From positions 248,001-312,000 of the forward strand of contig NZ_QJRH01000068.1 of NCBI RefSeq assembly GCF_003254545.1: a stretch of DNA of 64,000 nucleotides. The letters run 5' to 3'. Under the pieces are notes generated by a model. The model was not told the DNA's origin and searched no databases. It was given only the letters and a program-made list of their open reading frames with translations. The position numbers and the translations under genes are program-made. Below are positions 15,877 to 25,121 of this stretch, piece by piece (position 1 is the first letter of the stretch; each line of letters starts with the position of its first letter). Source of the DNA: Flavobacterium tistrianum (GTDB lineage: Bacteria; Bacteroidota; Bacteroidia; Flavobacteriales; Flavobacteriaceae).

Positions 15877-16762
15877 ATCTTTTCTCATAGTCATAACTGT
15901 GACTTTATTTTTCTCCTCTTCTTCATGTGAAAAAAGTGAAGAAATATTAACAAATAAACCCGAAAGCATCTATAGATTAACTGATCAGGATATTATTGCT
16001 GCAAGCACTCTTATAAAATTGAAAGATGACAATATTCAAACTAAAAAATATGGCAAAACTAGTAAAGCCAATTTTGATGAACAAGAAGCTCCTGAACAGC
16101 CATATTTAGAATATATGGCTTTAATAGCCGATCAAGATTTACAAGTTGAAATTGATTATAGAACTGAACATATTTTAGATAAAACATATGAGGAGAATAT
16201 TGAATATCTAAAACAATTTAATTTATATAGTGAAAATGAGCTTGCAGCTATAACTGCATTTAAAGATGAGTTAATAAATACAAAAAACTTCAAAACATCA
16301 ATATTTCATTTTGAAAACGCAATTTTATTACTTCCAAAGACTCAAAAAAAATTACAGCGTTTTTATAACTTAATTGATGGCTTAAAAGTTATCAACGCAT
16401 ATGACCCAGAATTTTTTACTAAGGATAGCTATACATCTAAAAGTACAGGTTTTTTTGGAAGTTGCTTATCGTCATCAATCGGATTAGGAGCAGCATTCGT
16501 GGGACTTGCAACAATACAAGTTGGTTCTTTTGGACTGGCAACTGGAGTTGCTGTTGCGGGCTTCATATGGGCTAGTGCAGAATGGGGTGCTGCTTGTAAA
16601 GGGGAAAGCGGAAATAAAAGAATATATCCTGCAGATGTCAATAAAGCAACTGTTCGACATTCATCAGATCTTTTCATTACTTTAGATGAAAATGGAGATT
16701 TGGTAGAATCTCCCATTTTTGTGTATTATGAACCAAAAACTTTTATTCCTCTTGAACCATAA
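15857..16762 (+). CDS. Lipoprotein with Gly/Ala-rich hydrophobic C-terminal segment, unknown function
   Basis: The 301-residue protein has a type II signal peptide with lipobox SSSC (Cys24). Residues about 60-190 are helical and charged. Residues 203-247 form a long hydrophobic Gly/Ala/Ser-rich stretch with several small-xxx-small spacings (GLATG, GVAVAG), bracketed by Cys203 and Cys247, and a short polar tail follows. Such a segment resembles membrane-active peptides or holin/bacteriocin-type sequences, but I recognise no named family. A 69-residue two-helix protein follows after 5 nt. The pair lies between the two copies of the tmRNA att sequence, so it was probably acquired by transfer. 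Confidence 0.8.
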   Translation: MKKNLFKSFLIVITVTLFFSSSSCEKSEEILTNKPESIYRLTDQDIIAASTLIKLKDDNIQTKKYGKTSKANFDEQEAPEQPYLEYMALIADQDLQVEIDYRTEHILDKTYEENIEYLKQFNLYSENELAAITAFKDELINTKNFKTSIFHFENAILLLPKTQKKLQRFYNLIDGLKVINAYDPEFFTKDSYTSKSTGFFGSCLSSSIGLGAAFVGLATIQVGSFGLATGVAVAGFIWASAEWGAACKGESGNKRIYPADVNKATVRHSSDLFITLDENGDLVESPIFVYYEPKTFIPLEP

Positions 16763-16767
16763 AAATT

Positions 16768-16977
16768 ATGATTAAAATAAATTATAAAATTCAGTTCTGC
16801 TTATTCGCTATTTGTCTTTTTTTCATCGGTCTAGGAATTTTCCAAACTTTTGATGAAGGATTAAAAGAAGGAATGGAGCTATTTTGGCAAATTTCTCATT
16901 TTGTCCCGTTTGTTATGGGAGCAATAATTTTTGGAAATAATATATATTCTAAAAAAGTAGAAAACTTCAAAAATTAA
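16768..16977 (+). CDS. Small two-helix membrane protein
   Basis: The 69-residue protein has hydrophobic helices at about residues 9-27 and 44-60 and a short basic tail. It begins 5 nt after the stop of the preceding lipoprotein gene and is followed by a hairpin, so the two form an operon. By analogy with other small membrane proteins placed after hydrophobic peptide genes it might be an accessory or immunity protein; this is inference from arrangement only. Confidence 0.7.
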   Translation: MIKINYKIQFCLFAICLFFIGLGIFQTFDEGLKEGMELFWQISHFVPFVMGAIIFGNNIYSKKVENFKN

Positions 16978-16999
16978 TCTAGAATTACATTAGAAATTA

Positions 17000-17035
17000 A
17001 TAAGTGCGTAAATATCTTACAGTTTACGCACTTAT
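17000..17035 (+). terminator. Terminator-like hairpin after the island operon
   Basis: The 13-bp stem ATAAGTGCGTAAA/TTTACGCACTTAT (17000-17012, 17023-17035) lies 22 nt after the last gene. The downstream T tract is weak. Confidence 0.6.
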
Positions 17036-17190
17036 ACATTTATAGACTTCAGTTAGAGAAAACAACATACCTAAGTAATAGTTCCTCTTTAAACTAAATT
17101 TACTTTTCAGTATCTTTCTCAATCTTCATTCGGAAATAAGCCTCTGATTGTTTTAAATTTTTATTATAATGATCTAGAATACTTTAAATT

Positions 17191-17445
17191 TTAAGCATTA
17201 AAAAAATAAATAATTCCTTTCTCTTTAAACTTAAGCAGCATTTCTTCATGACCTTTAAAATCTCCATTTTTGATATCAAGTTTACCTAGTTCAGTATCAT
17301 TTTTTAAATCAGCTATTCTATATTTCTCACTCATTAATAGATTAACAATTTCTTATAATTTAGAATTTGCAAAACTTTCGTTAACCAGATTGGTAGTGAA
17401 TCCGCTTTCAGTAAATGAAGAATTTTTCAATATAAAATTTCGTGG
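17191..17445 (-). pseudogene. Probable decayed small gene inside the ssrA island
   Basis: On the minus strand a frame is coding-like from 17445 to the TAA at 17191-17193 but is interrupted by an in-frame TAA at 17353-17355. The part after the interruption can be read from an ATG at 17334 as 47 residues (MSEKYRIADLKNDTELGKLD and onward, ending IIYFFNA). Composition is protein-like, with alternating charged and hydrophobic residues. Family unknown. The 47-residue ORF might still be expressed. Confidence 0.35.
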
Positions 17446-17495
17446 CTATTTACTTATCAACAGCAAAATAGGTTATAAAAAAGTGTAATAGCCGT

Positions 17496-17532
17496 GACTC
17501 CACAAAAAAGCCTGTAAACTCTTTGTTTACAG
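17496..17532 (+). repeat. Second copy of the tmRNA 3' end and terminator (putative attR)
   Basis: Identical over 37 nt to 15171-15207. The copy begins at the GACTCCA of the tmRNA acceptor stem without any preceding tRNA-like structure, so it is a displaced fragment of ssrA. Confidence 0.8.
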
Positions 17533-17541
17533 ACTTTTTTT
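17506..17541 (-). terminator. Hairpin copy serving as terminator of the patatin-like gene
   Basis: The duplicated ssrA terminator (AAGCCTGTAAAC against GTTTACAGACTT, with one altered base pair) lies 33 nt after the stop of the minus-strand gene. Its A-rich left flank becomes a T run on that strand. Confidence 0.6.
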
Positions 17542-17573
17542 TATCCTAAAAGGTACTTTTCATTAATCTTGGA

Positions 17574-20500
17574 TCAAGGCAAACCTAATTCACTTATATC
17601 TTTAATAGAATAATAGCCTAACTTGCGATAACTCTCAAACTGTGCTTCATCAAAAAATTGATCTCCTGTTGATTGTTGTGGAAAATCTGGATTAGCCAAT
17701 GCATATTCTCTGATATCCGCTGGTTCTTCTCCTGTCACTACAGTTTTGATATATACGAGTGTTCCAACGTCTTTTTTATCGCCTGGATACTTTATAGTTC
17801 CTTTGGCTATATGACTCTTTCCTTTAATAATTTCATCAATAGAAATATCAATTTCAACTCCAAAATCTATTCGACATCTTCTTATGGCGTTCGCTAACCC
17901 CTCGCATGTGCCTTTATTATCCTGCTCTGCGTCACCTAATAAAATATACTGACAACGCCTTCTAATAAGTTCATATAGACCACTATTGTCAAAATGACCT
18001 CCATCAGAAAGACAAACATATTTCATATTAATATCTGACTTACCAATAAGATCTCGCATTAAATATAATAAGCCAAATACTGGATCAGGATTCTTCCATT
18101 TAGCCAATCTCGGATTACCAATCCACCAGCCCAAACGCAGATTAAAAAGCGTAAGTAAAAATGCCATGGTAGAAGAAGAATGATAGCCCCAATTCGGGTT
18201 AACTGCAGCGCCCGATATAGCCATTGCTGTTCCCATAGTTGGTCCGCCATTTTTATTAGAGAACTTATTTGTTGGTCTGTAGCCATATTCATAAATTCGA
18301 TCTACATTGTAAGTCGAAGAACGCGTTGGACTAAAATCATAGCCACAATATAATGGAGAAAAAACAAATGATTCTCCCTTACGATCCTGTCTATCTAATG
18401 CAAAAACTACGGTAGCATTGAGTGTGGCATTTATAAGTGGAAACGGTCCAAAATAACCATCCTTAACAGTCATTGAGGACAATAAAATATCATCATAAGC
18501 ATCAAATCCTGTAAATGCATTAGCAGTCTTTATTCTTTCTTCCCTGCTTCGTGTTGCTCCCATAAAAGCTCTAATTAGTCTGTTTCTATAAAAATGATGC
18601 AATGAAAATTCATTGACTCCCACTCGCCAACTTACTAAGGCTGTAATAGTAGCTAAACATATCATAATACAACCAAATTTAATCCAGTCCTTTTCTATAG
18701 TCGGAAAAAAATTAAATCCTTCTATTTTGTCTAAAATCCAAGAACCTATCAACAGCACTCCTACCATAAAAACAAACGGCACGACTTTAAGCAAAATATC
18801 AATATAACTTTTCTTTTTGCTTTCAGTTTCGTCCGTAGCTTCAAAAGCTTTTTTCATACCCCAACCAATAAAGCCAGCCCATCCGGTCCAACCTGTTAAA
18901 CTCTTCCAGTCAAAACCTTCCAAATCGTTTTTTGGATATTCTCTCCATAGATCAGGCATAATCAAGGAAGCAAAACTGATGATAATCCAAAAAAGTATGA
19001 AACGATGAACCAAACCACCTATTCTGCCCCACCATTCTCTCCGATAGTCTGGAAACAGATTTCCCATAAGTGCCATTCTGATAATCACAGCTATCGAAAA
19101 TATTTCAAGGATACAAGGAATACCTATAACAAAAAATACTTTACAAGAATTTGAATAATACTTAGTAAACAAATTGTAAATAATATTTGTATTTGACCAA
19201 AAAACCATCAAAAGAAATACTAGCGCTGCCGATGCGACAAGAGAAGATAAAGCAATGGCCCAGCCAACTTTTTTCTCAAATATTTTTTTAGATTCTTGAA
19301 TTTCATCTTTACTATAAGCGTTTTTCTCTTCTTTTGGCGTCACATTTCCTACTCCTCTTTTCATAAGATCCCATCTTTTATGGTAATTGCCCCATATAGC
19401 TACCCAGAAAAAACCTAGTAATGCCGCACAAAAAATTAAACCTATAAACCAAAATTTATCGTTTCCAATAAAATTTGGATTATATGCCGCAAAATAAGTG
19501 CTAATAATTAATGCACTAAATCCGCCCCAAATCAGAATTATATTAGGAATAAAAGTTCCTAATTTAAATTTCCTTGTAAAGTTTATTATTGATTTCTTCA
19601 AATTTATTAACCAAACTTTATGCGATTCTTTTTCTTCATCACTATAAAAAGTACGCATAGGAATCGCAACAATGAGAGAACCTATTAACAATATGATACT
19701 GCTCCAAATAGAAACACATAAAACACTTTGTTCGGTTATGTCTTCTCTAACTGAATCCCAAAAAGAATAAATAGTATAAATGAAAGATAGGATAGTCAAT
19801 AATGCTAGTAACAATACAGTCTGATTAATCATTGTATTACGTACCCAAGTCATTCCAGAAGTCCATGCATCTGGAGACATTATTCCAACATTTGGAGATA
19901 AATAATTACTGAACATTCTGAGCCATCGTATTGGACGGACTTCATCAGCCAACGGATCACCAGATTTTTCGGGAGAAAGACGGTCATTAATTTTACTGAA
20001 AGAACCTGATCTTTTTACCCATGAATTAAACCAAGTACCAATATAACCACCACCAGAAACAGTTGAGATATAATCAAATCTGTGAAGCGCATTTAATGCT
20101 GCCAAACGTTGCAGAATTCCGAGATTAAAAGTTGCGGATCTGATTCCACCTCCTGAAAAAGCAAGCCCCATAAGTTTCATCTCACTTGCTTCTCCCACAG
20201 CATCAAAAACTTGTTCAGCTTTAATAGAATGAGATGCTAAGGTTTCACTTTTATAATCATTGTTTACCGAAGCTAGATTTAATTCTTTGTCCCTTGCTTT
20301 TCTTGCCCTAGAAATTTCTATTAGCTCATCTCTAAAAAGTGTTTCAAAAGGAAGCGAACATCCGTTTTTTATTAATTTTTTGAGCAATTCCTGATCATTT
20401 TTTAGGTAAGATTGAGCAAACTCTGCCTCTTCACTCTTCCAAAACTGAGCATGTGTGTCCTTATCTTCTCTAGTCAATAAGTCATGATCATTAAAAGTTA

Positions 20501-21053
20501 CTACTGTTTCTGATTCCTTTTCGAATATTTTCTTTATATAAAATTGATAAAGCCTTATTGTATAATCTTTTTCTTTTTTTAATGTTATAGCCAAAATTAT
20601 CTGTACAGGCATATATTCTAATAATTCTACCAGTTCAAGACGTTTATCTGACTCCTTATATAAGATGTGTCTTATTTTCTCCCTCCAAAAAAATGGCGGT
20701 TTAAACAAAATTAGTTCCGACGTTCCCTCAGCAGATAATAGATCGATCTTTTTTTTGCCAATCAATATATTTTCAGAAAGCCAATCCAAAAGCGAAACGG
20801 TCCTCTTAAAATATATCCGGGCAAGATCTTTAGTGTTTGCTTTTGTAGGGCTATGCCAGACTAAATCTCTAATCTTCTCTTTTTGATTAGGAGTTAAATT
20901 ATCAATAAGTAAATTACATACATTAAGCGATTTCCACTCTGTATTATTAATCAAATTGTTTGGTACAGTTGATTTGGGCTGGCTTTTTAAAATATCTTGA
21001 AATAAAGTGATATAAGAAACCGCTTCTGCTGTAAGATCTGTTACTATATCCAT
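17574..21053 (-). CDS. Large patatin-like phospholipase with membrane-spanning insertion
   Basis: This 1159-residue protein carries the patatin lipid acyl hydrolase motifs: oxyanion loop SGGGIRS near residue 300, nucleophile elbow TVSGGGYIG near 333, and the catalytic-Asp motif SDGGHFDNSG near 1017. Between the second and third motif about eight to ten hydrophobic helices are inserted (roughly residues 405-830), so the catalytic domain appears split by a transmembrane region. The N-terminal 290 residues are soluble and unfamiliar. Predicted activity is hydrolysis of membrane lipids at the inner membrane. It lies directly beyond the ssrA att copy and has a 600-nt gene-free upstream region. A TAAATTTG at 21307-21300 is a possible promoter. 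Confidence 0.85.
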   Translation of the reverse strand: MDIVTDLTAEAVSYITLFQDILKSQPKSTVPNNLINNTEWKSLNVCNLLIDNLTPNQKEKIRDLVWHSPTKANTKDLARIYFKRTVSLLDWLSENILIGKKKIDLLSAEGTSELILFKPPFFWREKIRHILYKESDKRLELVELLEYMPVQIILAITLKKEKDYTIRLYQFYIKKIFEKESETVVTFNDHDLLTREDKDTHAQFWKSEEAEFAQSYLKNDQELLKKLIKNGCSLPFETLFRDELIEISRARKARDKELNLASVNNDYKSETLASHSIKAEQVFDAVGEASEMKLMGLAFSGGGIRSATFNLGILQRLAALNALHRFDYISTVSGGGYIGTWFNSWVKRSGSFSKINDRLSPEKSGDPLADEVRPIRWLRMFSNYLSPNVGIMSPDAWTSGMTWVRNTMINQTVLLLALLTILSFIYTIYSFWDSVREDITEQSVLCVSIWSSIILLIGSLIVAIPMRTFYSDEEKESHKVWLINLKKSIINFTRKFKLGTFIPNIILIWGGFSALIISTYFAAYNPNFIGNDKFWFIGLIFCAALLGFFWVAIWGNYHKRWDLMKRGVGNVTPKEEKNAYSKDEIQESKKIFEKKVGWAIALSSLVASAALVFLLMVFWSNTNIIYNLFTKYYSNSCKVFFVIGIPCILEIFSIAVIIRMALMGNLFPDYRREWWGRIGGLVHRFILFWIIISFASLIMPDLWREYPKNDLEGFDWKSLTGWTGWAGFIGWGMKKAFEATDETESKKKSYIDILLKVVPFVFMVGVLLIGSWILDKIEGFNFFPTIEKDWIKFGCIMICLATITALVSWRVGVNEFSLHHFYRNRLIRAFMGATRSREERIKTANAFTGFDAYDDILLSSMTVKDGYFGPFPLINATLNATVVFALDRQDRKGESFVFSPLYCGYDFSPTRSSTYNVDRIYEYGYRPTNKFSNKNGGPTMGTAMAISGAAVNPNWGYHSSSTMAFLLTLFNLRLGWWIGNPRLAKWKNPDPVFGLLYLMRDLIGKSDINMKYVCLSDGGHFDNSGLYELIRRRCQYILLGDAEQDNKGTCEGLANAIRRCRIDFGVEIDISIDEIIKGKSHIAKGTIKYPGDKKDVGTLVYIKTVVTGEEPADIREYALANPDFPQQSTGDQFFDEAQFESYRKLGYYSIKDISELGLP

Positions 21054-21660
21054 GGCTATTTTTGTTTTTTAGAATCTATCAAATTGGATATCAAGGAATA
21101 TCTAAAGAATTTTTGATGCTTTTTTCTAACCTATAATCGATAAAGAATATGCTAATCGCATGTAGTAAAAAAAAATTTCGGCAATAATATTTTATAACTT
21201 AAAAAATGTCTTTTTGACTATTAGCATCAGTATTGTTTTGCTCAAATTTTTCTAAAATTGCAGGAATTAGGCTTGTAAGAAACTGCTAATTTGTAAGAAC
21301 AAATTTAATATTAATATCCGAAAAAGAAACAAGTATAATCACTTGTTTTTCAAACAATTAAACCCGTTATTTTTTTTACCAATAAAGTTCAGAATAAATC
21401 AAAAAAAGATTTCAATCGATATAAATCGCGATATTTCTTTATATTTAATACTGCTTCAAATAATAACAAGGAAATTCCCCAAATCCTTTTAAACAAAATT
21501 ATAAAACTCCTGTTTTTGACTTAATTTTTCGTCTCAGATGAAAATTTGACAAGACTGTTAGAAAATTATATAAAACAGCGAGCGGTCTTACAATGTAATT
21601 TTAAAATAATCTAATTTGAAGAATTAGATATGATTATCCATTCATTAAAAAATTATTTAT
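21054..21660. other. Gene-free stretch upstream of the patatin-like gene
   Basis: About 600 AT-rich bases. No coding-like frame, tRNA or riboswitch is visible. It should hold the promoters of the flanking divergent genes: TAAATTTG on the minus strand at 21307-21300 is one candidate, and the inverted repeat TCTAAT...ATTAGA near 21609-21627 lies just before the plus-strand gene. Confidence 0.5.
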
Positions 21661-21951
21661 ATGAGATTAGAAAATTACACATCAGAGGAATTTGGATTTG
21701 AAATGAATTCTTATGAGGAACAGCTATTATTAAATTATGATGATTATCTAGACGGCGATTATACCAATAGACTGACCGCTTCTAACCATTACAATTTAGA
21801 ACTTGGAGAATTAGAAGATAATCTTGAATATGATTTTCATTCAGAGTATGATGAAAATGACTGGGAAGAAGAAGAAGATTTAAATGAAAAACCTGCAGGA
21901 GAATATGATGAGAACGAAGAAAAACCTGGAAGTTTTGAAATGTTAAGCTAA
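21661..21951 (+). CDS. Highly acidic small protein of unknown function
   Basis: The 96-residue protein is dominated by Asp and Glu (for example NDWEEEEDLNEKP), with tyrosines and asparagines, and has no signal peptide or membrane segment, so it is probably cytoplasmic. No motif is recognised. It is followed after 11 nt by a small lipoprotein gene and may share its transcript. The composition is consistent with a disordered, nucleic-acid-mimicking or calcium-binding protein, but nothing in the sequence decides this. Confidence 0.65.
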   Translation: MRLENYTSEEFGFEMNSYEEQLLLNYDDYLDGDYTNRLTASNHYNLELGELEDNLEYDFHSEYDENDWEEEEDLNEKPAGEYDENEEKPGSFEMLS

Positions 21952-21962
21952 AAAATAGTGCT

Positions 21963-22427
21963 ATGAAAAACTGGTCTGTACTTCTAATTTCAATTTTCTT
22001 TTTTTCATGTCAGCAGAAGGAAAACAAAAAAACTTCTGCTGAATCACCAATGCCCGTTGTTCAAAAAGAAAAAAAGCAGGAGAATAAGCAAATTGGCGAC
22101 AGTATCGCTATGAATTTTAAGAATGAAGAAAATGCGTTTTCGGCTGAAGGCCATTTAGATTCTTTAAATTCAAAAGTATATGTTCAATTCAAAAATGAAG
22201 ATTTGGGCGAATTAAAGGCTCAAATAGTTCCAGACGGAGGAAAAGGAAACATTCGATTTAACCAAATTATTTTTCCTGATAAAACCTCAGACGGACCTTT
22301 TGGAATGGTCATGCAAATTCCACTCAAACAAAAAGGAAATCATATTTTGGTAATTGGACATTCTTTAATGGCCGACAATCCGTATTACGGCAATTTTAAA
22401 GTGCAGTTAAACATTCAAAAAGAATAA
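21963..22427 (+). CDS. Small lipoprotein of unknown function
   Basis: The 154-residue protein has a lipoprotein signal peptide (FFFSC, Cys16), a Lys/Gln/Glu-rich linker to about residue 50 and then a compact beta-type domain (about 55-154). It should be a lipid-anchored envelope protein. It lies 11 nt after the acidic protein gene and converges on the MFS gene with a gap of only 9 nt, leaving no room for a separate terminator. Confidence 0.75.
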   Translation: MKNWSVLLISIFFFSCQQKENKKTSAESPMPVVQKEKKQENKQIGDSIAMNFKNEENAFSAEGHLDSLNSKVYVQFKNEDLGELKAQIVPDGGKGNIRFNQIIFPDKTSDGPFGMVMQIPLKQKGNHILVIGHSLMADNPYYGNFKVQLNIQKE

Positions 22428-22436
22428 GCATTAGAA

Positions 22437-23615
22437 TTATGCTTTAATTCTCTTTTTATTTTTTGCCCAATAAGTAAGATATACAATTCCTAGAATTAGC
22501 ACGAGAATGTCAAATCTAATGATTTGCGGTATACGGTTAATTTGATCGTTATAATAAGTTCCGCCTAAAAGAGCTCCCAAACCAATTCCAAATTCCATCG
22601 AAATATACATTGTTGCAACAGCTTTTCCTCTATGTTCAGGATTGCTCATATCAATTGTCCAAGCGCTAATTGCTGGCGACAAAATACCGGTACCAACTCC
22701 GTAAATTCCAGCTCCAATCAATAACATCTCAATGTCTCTTCCTGCACTTATTACAAAAAGAGCGATAGAAGTTATAATTAATCCAGCGAAAATCACTTTT
22801 GGTCGTCCGTGTCTGTCGGAAACTTTTCCTGCACCAAAACGAACCATAACCGAAGCTACCGTAAAGGCCGTAAAAAATATACCTTTATTTGTCGCTCCCA
22901 AATGCTCGCTCCAATCTGGAATTAAAGTTAGAATAAGTCCGAAAGCTGTATAAGAAAGAAAAGTAATAATTCCTGCCGGAAATACATTTTTGTCTACAAT
23001 ATCTTTTCGGCCAATAATAAACATAGATCTGTTCAGTTTTTCTTTAGCGACAAGCGTCTCTTTCATGTTCAATACAATAATAATCGAGAAAAAAGCCAGA
23101 AACGACGAACTGTAAAACATTACATTAATTCCAAAATTATTGACAATCATACTTCCCAAGGCTGGCCCAAGTGCCCCACCAATACTAAAACACAATCCAT
23201 GCATTCCAAGTGCTTCTCCCCATCTGTGCTGCGGAATAATATCTGCCACATAAGCCGATGTTGATGTTGGTTTAAATCCTGTAGAAAAACCATGCACTAA
23301 ACGTAGTAACAAAAATCCTGAAACAGAACTTAAAATAGGATACAAAAATCCGCACACCACACATACCGAAGAGCCAATTGCCATAACAGGAACACGACCC
23401 CATTTATCGGTAAGCTTTCCGCTAAATGGACGAGAAATTGCAGCTGTTAATGTAAATAATGAGATAATAAGTCCTTTGTACTCTGCTCCTCCCAAACTGC
23501 TTAAATAATTAGGAAGTTCAGGAATCATCATATTAAAACTTGAAGAAAATAATAAAGAACTCAAGCAAAGTAAAATGAACTGTAAAGTATAAATTGATTT
23601 TTCGTTTTGTGACAT
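22437..23615 (-). CDS. MFS transporter (DHA1-like)
   Basis: The 392-residue inner-membrane protein has twelve predicted helices. The MFS loop 2-3 motif appears as GKLTDKWGRVPV, and a related motif (GKVSDRHGRPKV) lies at the start of the second half, as expected from internal duplication. Best fit is the drug:H+ antiporter or sugar-efflux type; the substrate is not known. It is separated by 45 nt from the upstream DUF763 gene on the same strand, so the two may be cotranscribed. Confidence 0.88.
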   Translation of the reverse strand: MSQNEKSIYTLQFILLCLSSLLFSSSFNMMIPELPNYLSSLGGAEYKGLIISLFTLTAAISRPFSGKLTDKWGRVPVMAIGSSVCVVCGFLYPILSSVSGFLLLRLVHGFSTGFKPTSTSAYVADIIPQHRWGEALGMHGLCFSIGGALGPALGSMIVNNFGINVMFYSSSFLAFFSIIIVLNMKETLVAKEKLNRSMFIIGRKDIVDKNVFPAGIITFLSYTAFGLILTLIPDWSEHLGATNKGIFFTAFTVASVMVRFGAGKVSDRHGRPKVIFAGLIITSIALFVISAGRDIEMLLIGAGIYGVGTGILSPAISAWTIDMSNPEHRGKAVATMYISMEFGIGLGALLGGTYYNDQINRIPQIIRFDILVLILGIVYLTYWAKNKKRIKA

Positions 23616-23660
23616 TATTGGATTTTTAAATAACTAAAGGCTGATAGAAAATTATAATTT

Positions 23661-24881
23661 TTAGAATAATTCCAGCTGATTGTTTGGGTTTATGGGTTTC
23701 TTTTTAGGAGGTTTTGCATCGCCAAAAACGGTTTTTCCGCCATACTTGTACGATTCCTCTCTTTCTCTTTGAATAAGCGCATCAAAATTGGAGTTTGGCG
23801 TAAAACTTTCTTCTGCTTTCCGCGAAATCTCAGATAGTTTCTGAATGGCACTCAATTTATCGCTATTTCCTATTTTAGCACGATTAATAGCTCTTTGAAG
23901 CGTATCAATAGTTTCATCATAAATTTTGACGGGAACAGGAAACGGATGTCCGTCTTTTCCGCCATGAGCGAAAGAAAAACGAGCTGGATCATCAAATCTT
24001 GTTGGAGTTCCGTAAATGATTTCACTTACCAATGCTAAAGACTGCAAAGCTCTTGGTCCCATTCCTTTTAAAAGCAGTAATTCTTCAAAATCTTCTGGTT
24101 TGTTTTCGTGAGTAGCCCAAAGCATTGCGCCCAGTCTTTTCATATTCACATCTTCCATTCTCACATCGTGATGCGCCGGCATAGAAAGATGCTGCATTTC
24201 TTTTATGATTTTAACAGGTTCTTCTTTTATCAATTCTAAAATACCTTCGCGAGATTTTGTAGCGGCATTTGCAGTAAGATTTAAAATTGCGCCTTGATTT
24301 TCGCCATAAATAAAAGTATGAGGTTCATTAATAAAAGACTTTAAATCTTGCGAATGCCAATGATATCTTCTGGCAGTTCTAGAATTCGGATTCATTCCCT
24401 GCTGAATAACAGCCCATTGTCCTTTATTATCGACGATAAAATTATGCTGATACAACTGAAATCCGTCCTGAATGGCGGTATTGTCAACTTTTGCGGTAAG
24501 TCGGCTACAGCTGGCAAGATTAATTCCGTCTAGACCTGTTTTTTCTCCAACAAATAAAAGCTCCTGTGGCGTTGCCATAGAATGTTTTCCTTTTCCTCCG
24601 CAGATATAAATTCCGAGTTCTTTGGAGTGCGGATTAACCGATTTTTTCAAAGCTCCAAGCACCGAAGTTGTAATTCCAGACGAATGCCAATCCATTCCCA
24701 TAACAGCTCCAAAACTTTGAAACCAGAACGGATTGCTTAATTTGCTGATAACTTCTGCAGTCGAAAATTCCATTGCAATCGTTTCCACAATCGCAAGACC
24801 AAGTTTAGACATTCGCTCAGCAAGCCATAACGGAACATGTCCATAATGTAAAGGAAGATCTGCCGTGCCTGAACGTTTCAT
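23661..24881 (-). CDS. DUF763 family protein
   Basis: The 406-residue protein starts MKRSGTADLPLHYGHVP, the characteristic N-terminus of DUF763, with the further conserved blocks GIYICGGKGKHSMATP, LASCSRLTAKVD and RRYHWHS. The family is shared between archaea, thermophiles and scattered bacteria, and its function is not established; positively charged, nuclease-like character has been suggested. The C-terminus (KKKPINPNNQLELF) is polar. No partner genes reveal a role, though the MFS gene follows closely. Confidence 0.88.
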   Translation of the reverse strand: MKRSGTADLPLHYGHVPLWLAERMSKLGLAIVETIAMEFSTAEVISKLSNPFWFQSFGAVMGMDWHSSGITTSVLGALKKSVNPHSKELGIYICGGKGKHSMATPQELLFVGEKTGLDGINLASCSRLTAKVDNTAIQDGFQLYQHNFIVDNKGQWAVIQQGMNPNSRTARRYHWHSQDLKSFINEPHTFIYGENQGAILNLTANAATKSREGILELIKEEPVKIIKEMQHLSMPAHHDVRMEDVNMKRLGAMLWATHENKPEDFEELLLLKGMGPRALQSLALVSEIIYGTPTRFDDPARFSFAHGGKDGHPFPVPVKIYDETIDTLQRAINRAKIGNSDKLSAIQKLSEISRKAEESFTPNSNFDALIQREREESYKYGGKTVFGDAKPPKKKPINPNNQLELF

Positions 24882-25064
24882 TTGCTGGAATTATAATCCT
24901 GCAAAAATACTTCTTTTAATTGTGAATTATAAATTGTGAATTGTTAATTCAAGTGTAAAACTTTATAAATAATCAATTGCCTCTATCTTTGGGGAGATAC
25001 ACAAAATTTGCACAAAATTCGATTGTAATTTGGCTAAAGCCTTCTCTATCGGCAATTCTGAAAT

Positions 25065-25084
25065 CCCCTAGTTAAAACTAGGGG
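25065..25084. repeat. Short palindrome CCCCTAGTT-AA-AACTAGGGG
   Basis: A 9-bp perfect inverted repeat with a 2-nt centre in the gap between the DUF763 and AI-2E permease genes. It lacks a T run and could be a repeat-family member or a protein site. Confidence 0.5.
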
Positions 25085-25121
25085 CTATGCAAAAACATAT
25101 CAACGATTGACAATTCGTAGC

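Noticed and set aside
17270..17488. 72-codon plus-strand ORF next to the second att copy
   Set aside because: The opposite strand has a more protein-like frame across the same bases, and this ORF has no promoter or recognisable motif.
23661..24881. Defence or nuclease system around the DUF763 gene
   Set aside because: Neighbours are ordinary transporters and no nuclease, helicase or other defence gene adjoins; DUF763 alone is not evidence of such a system.
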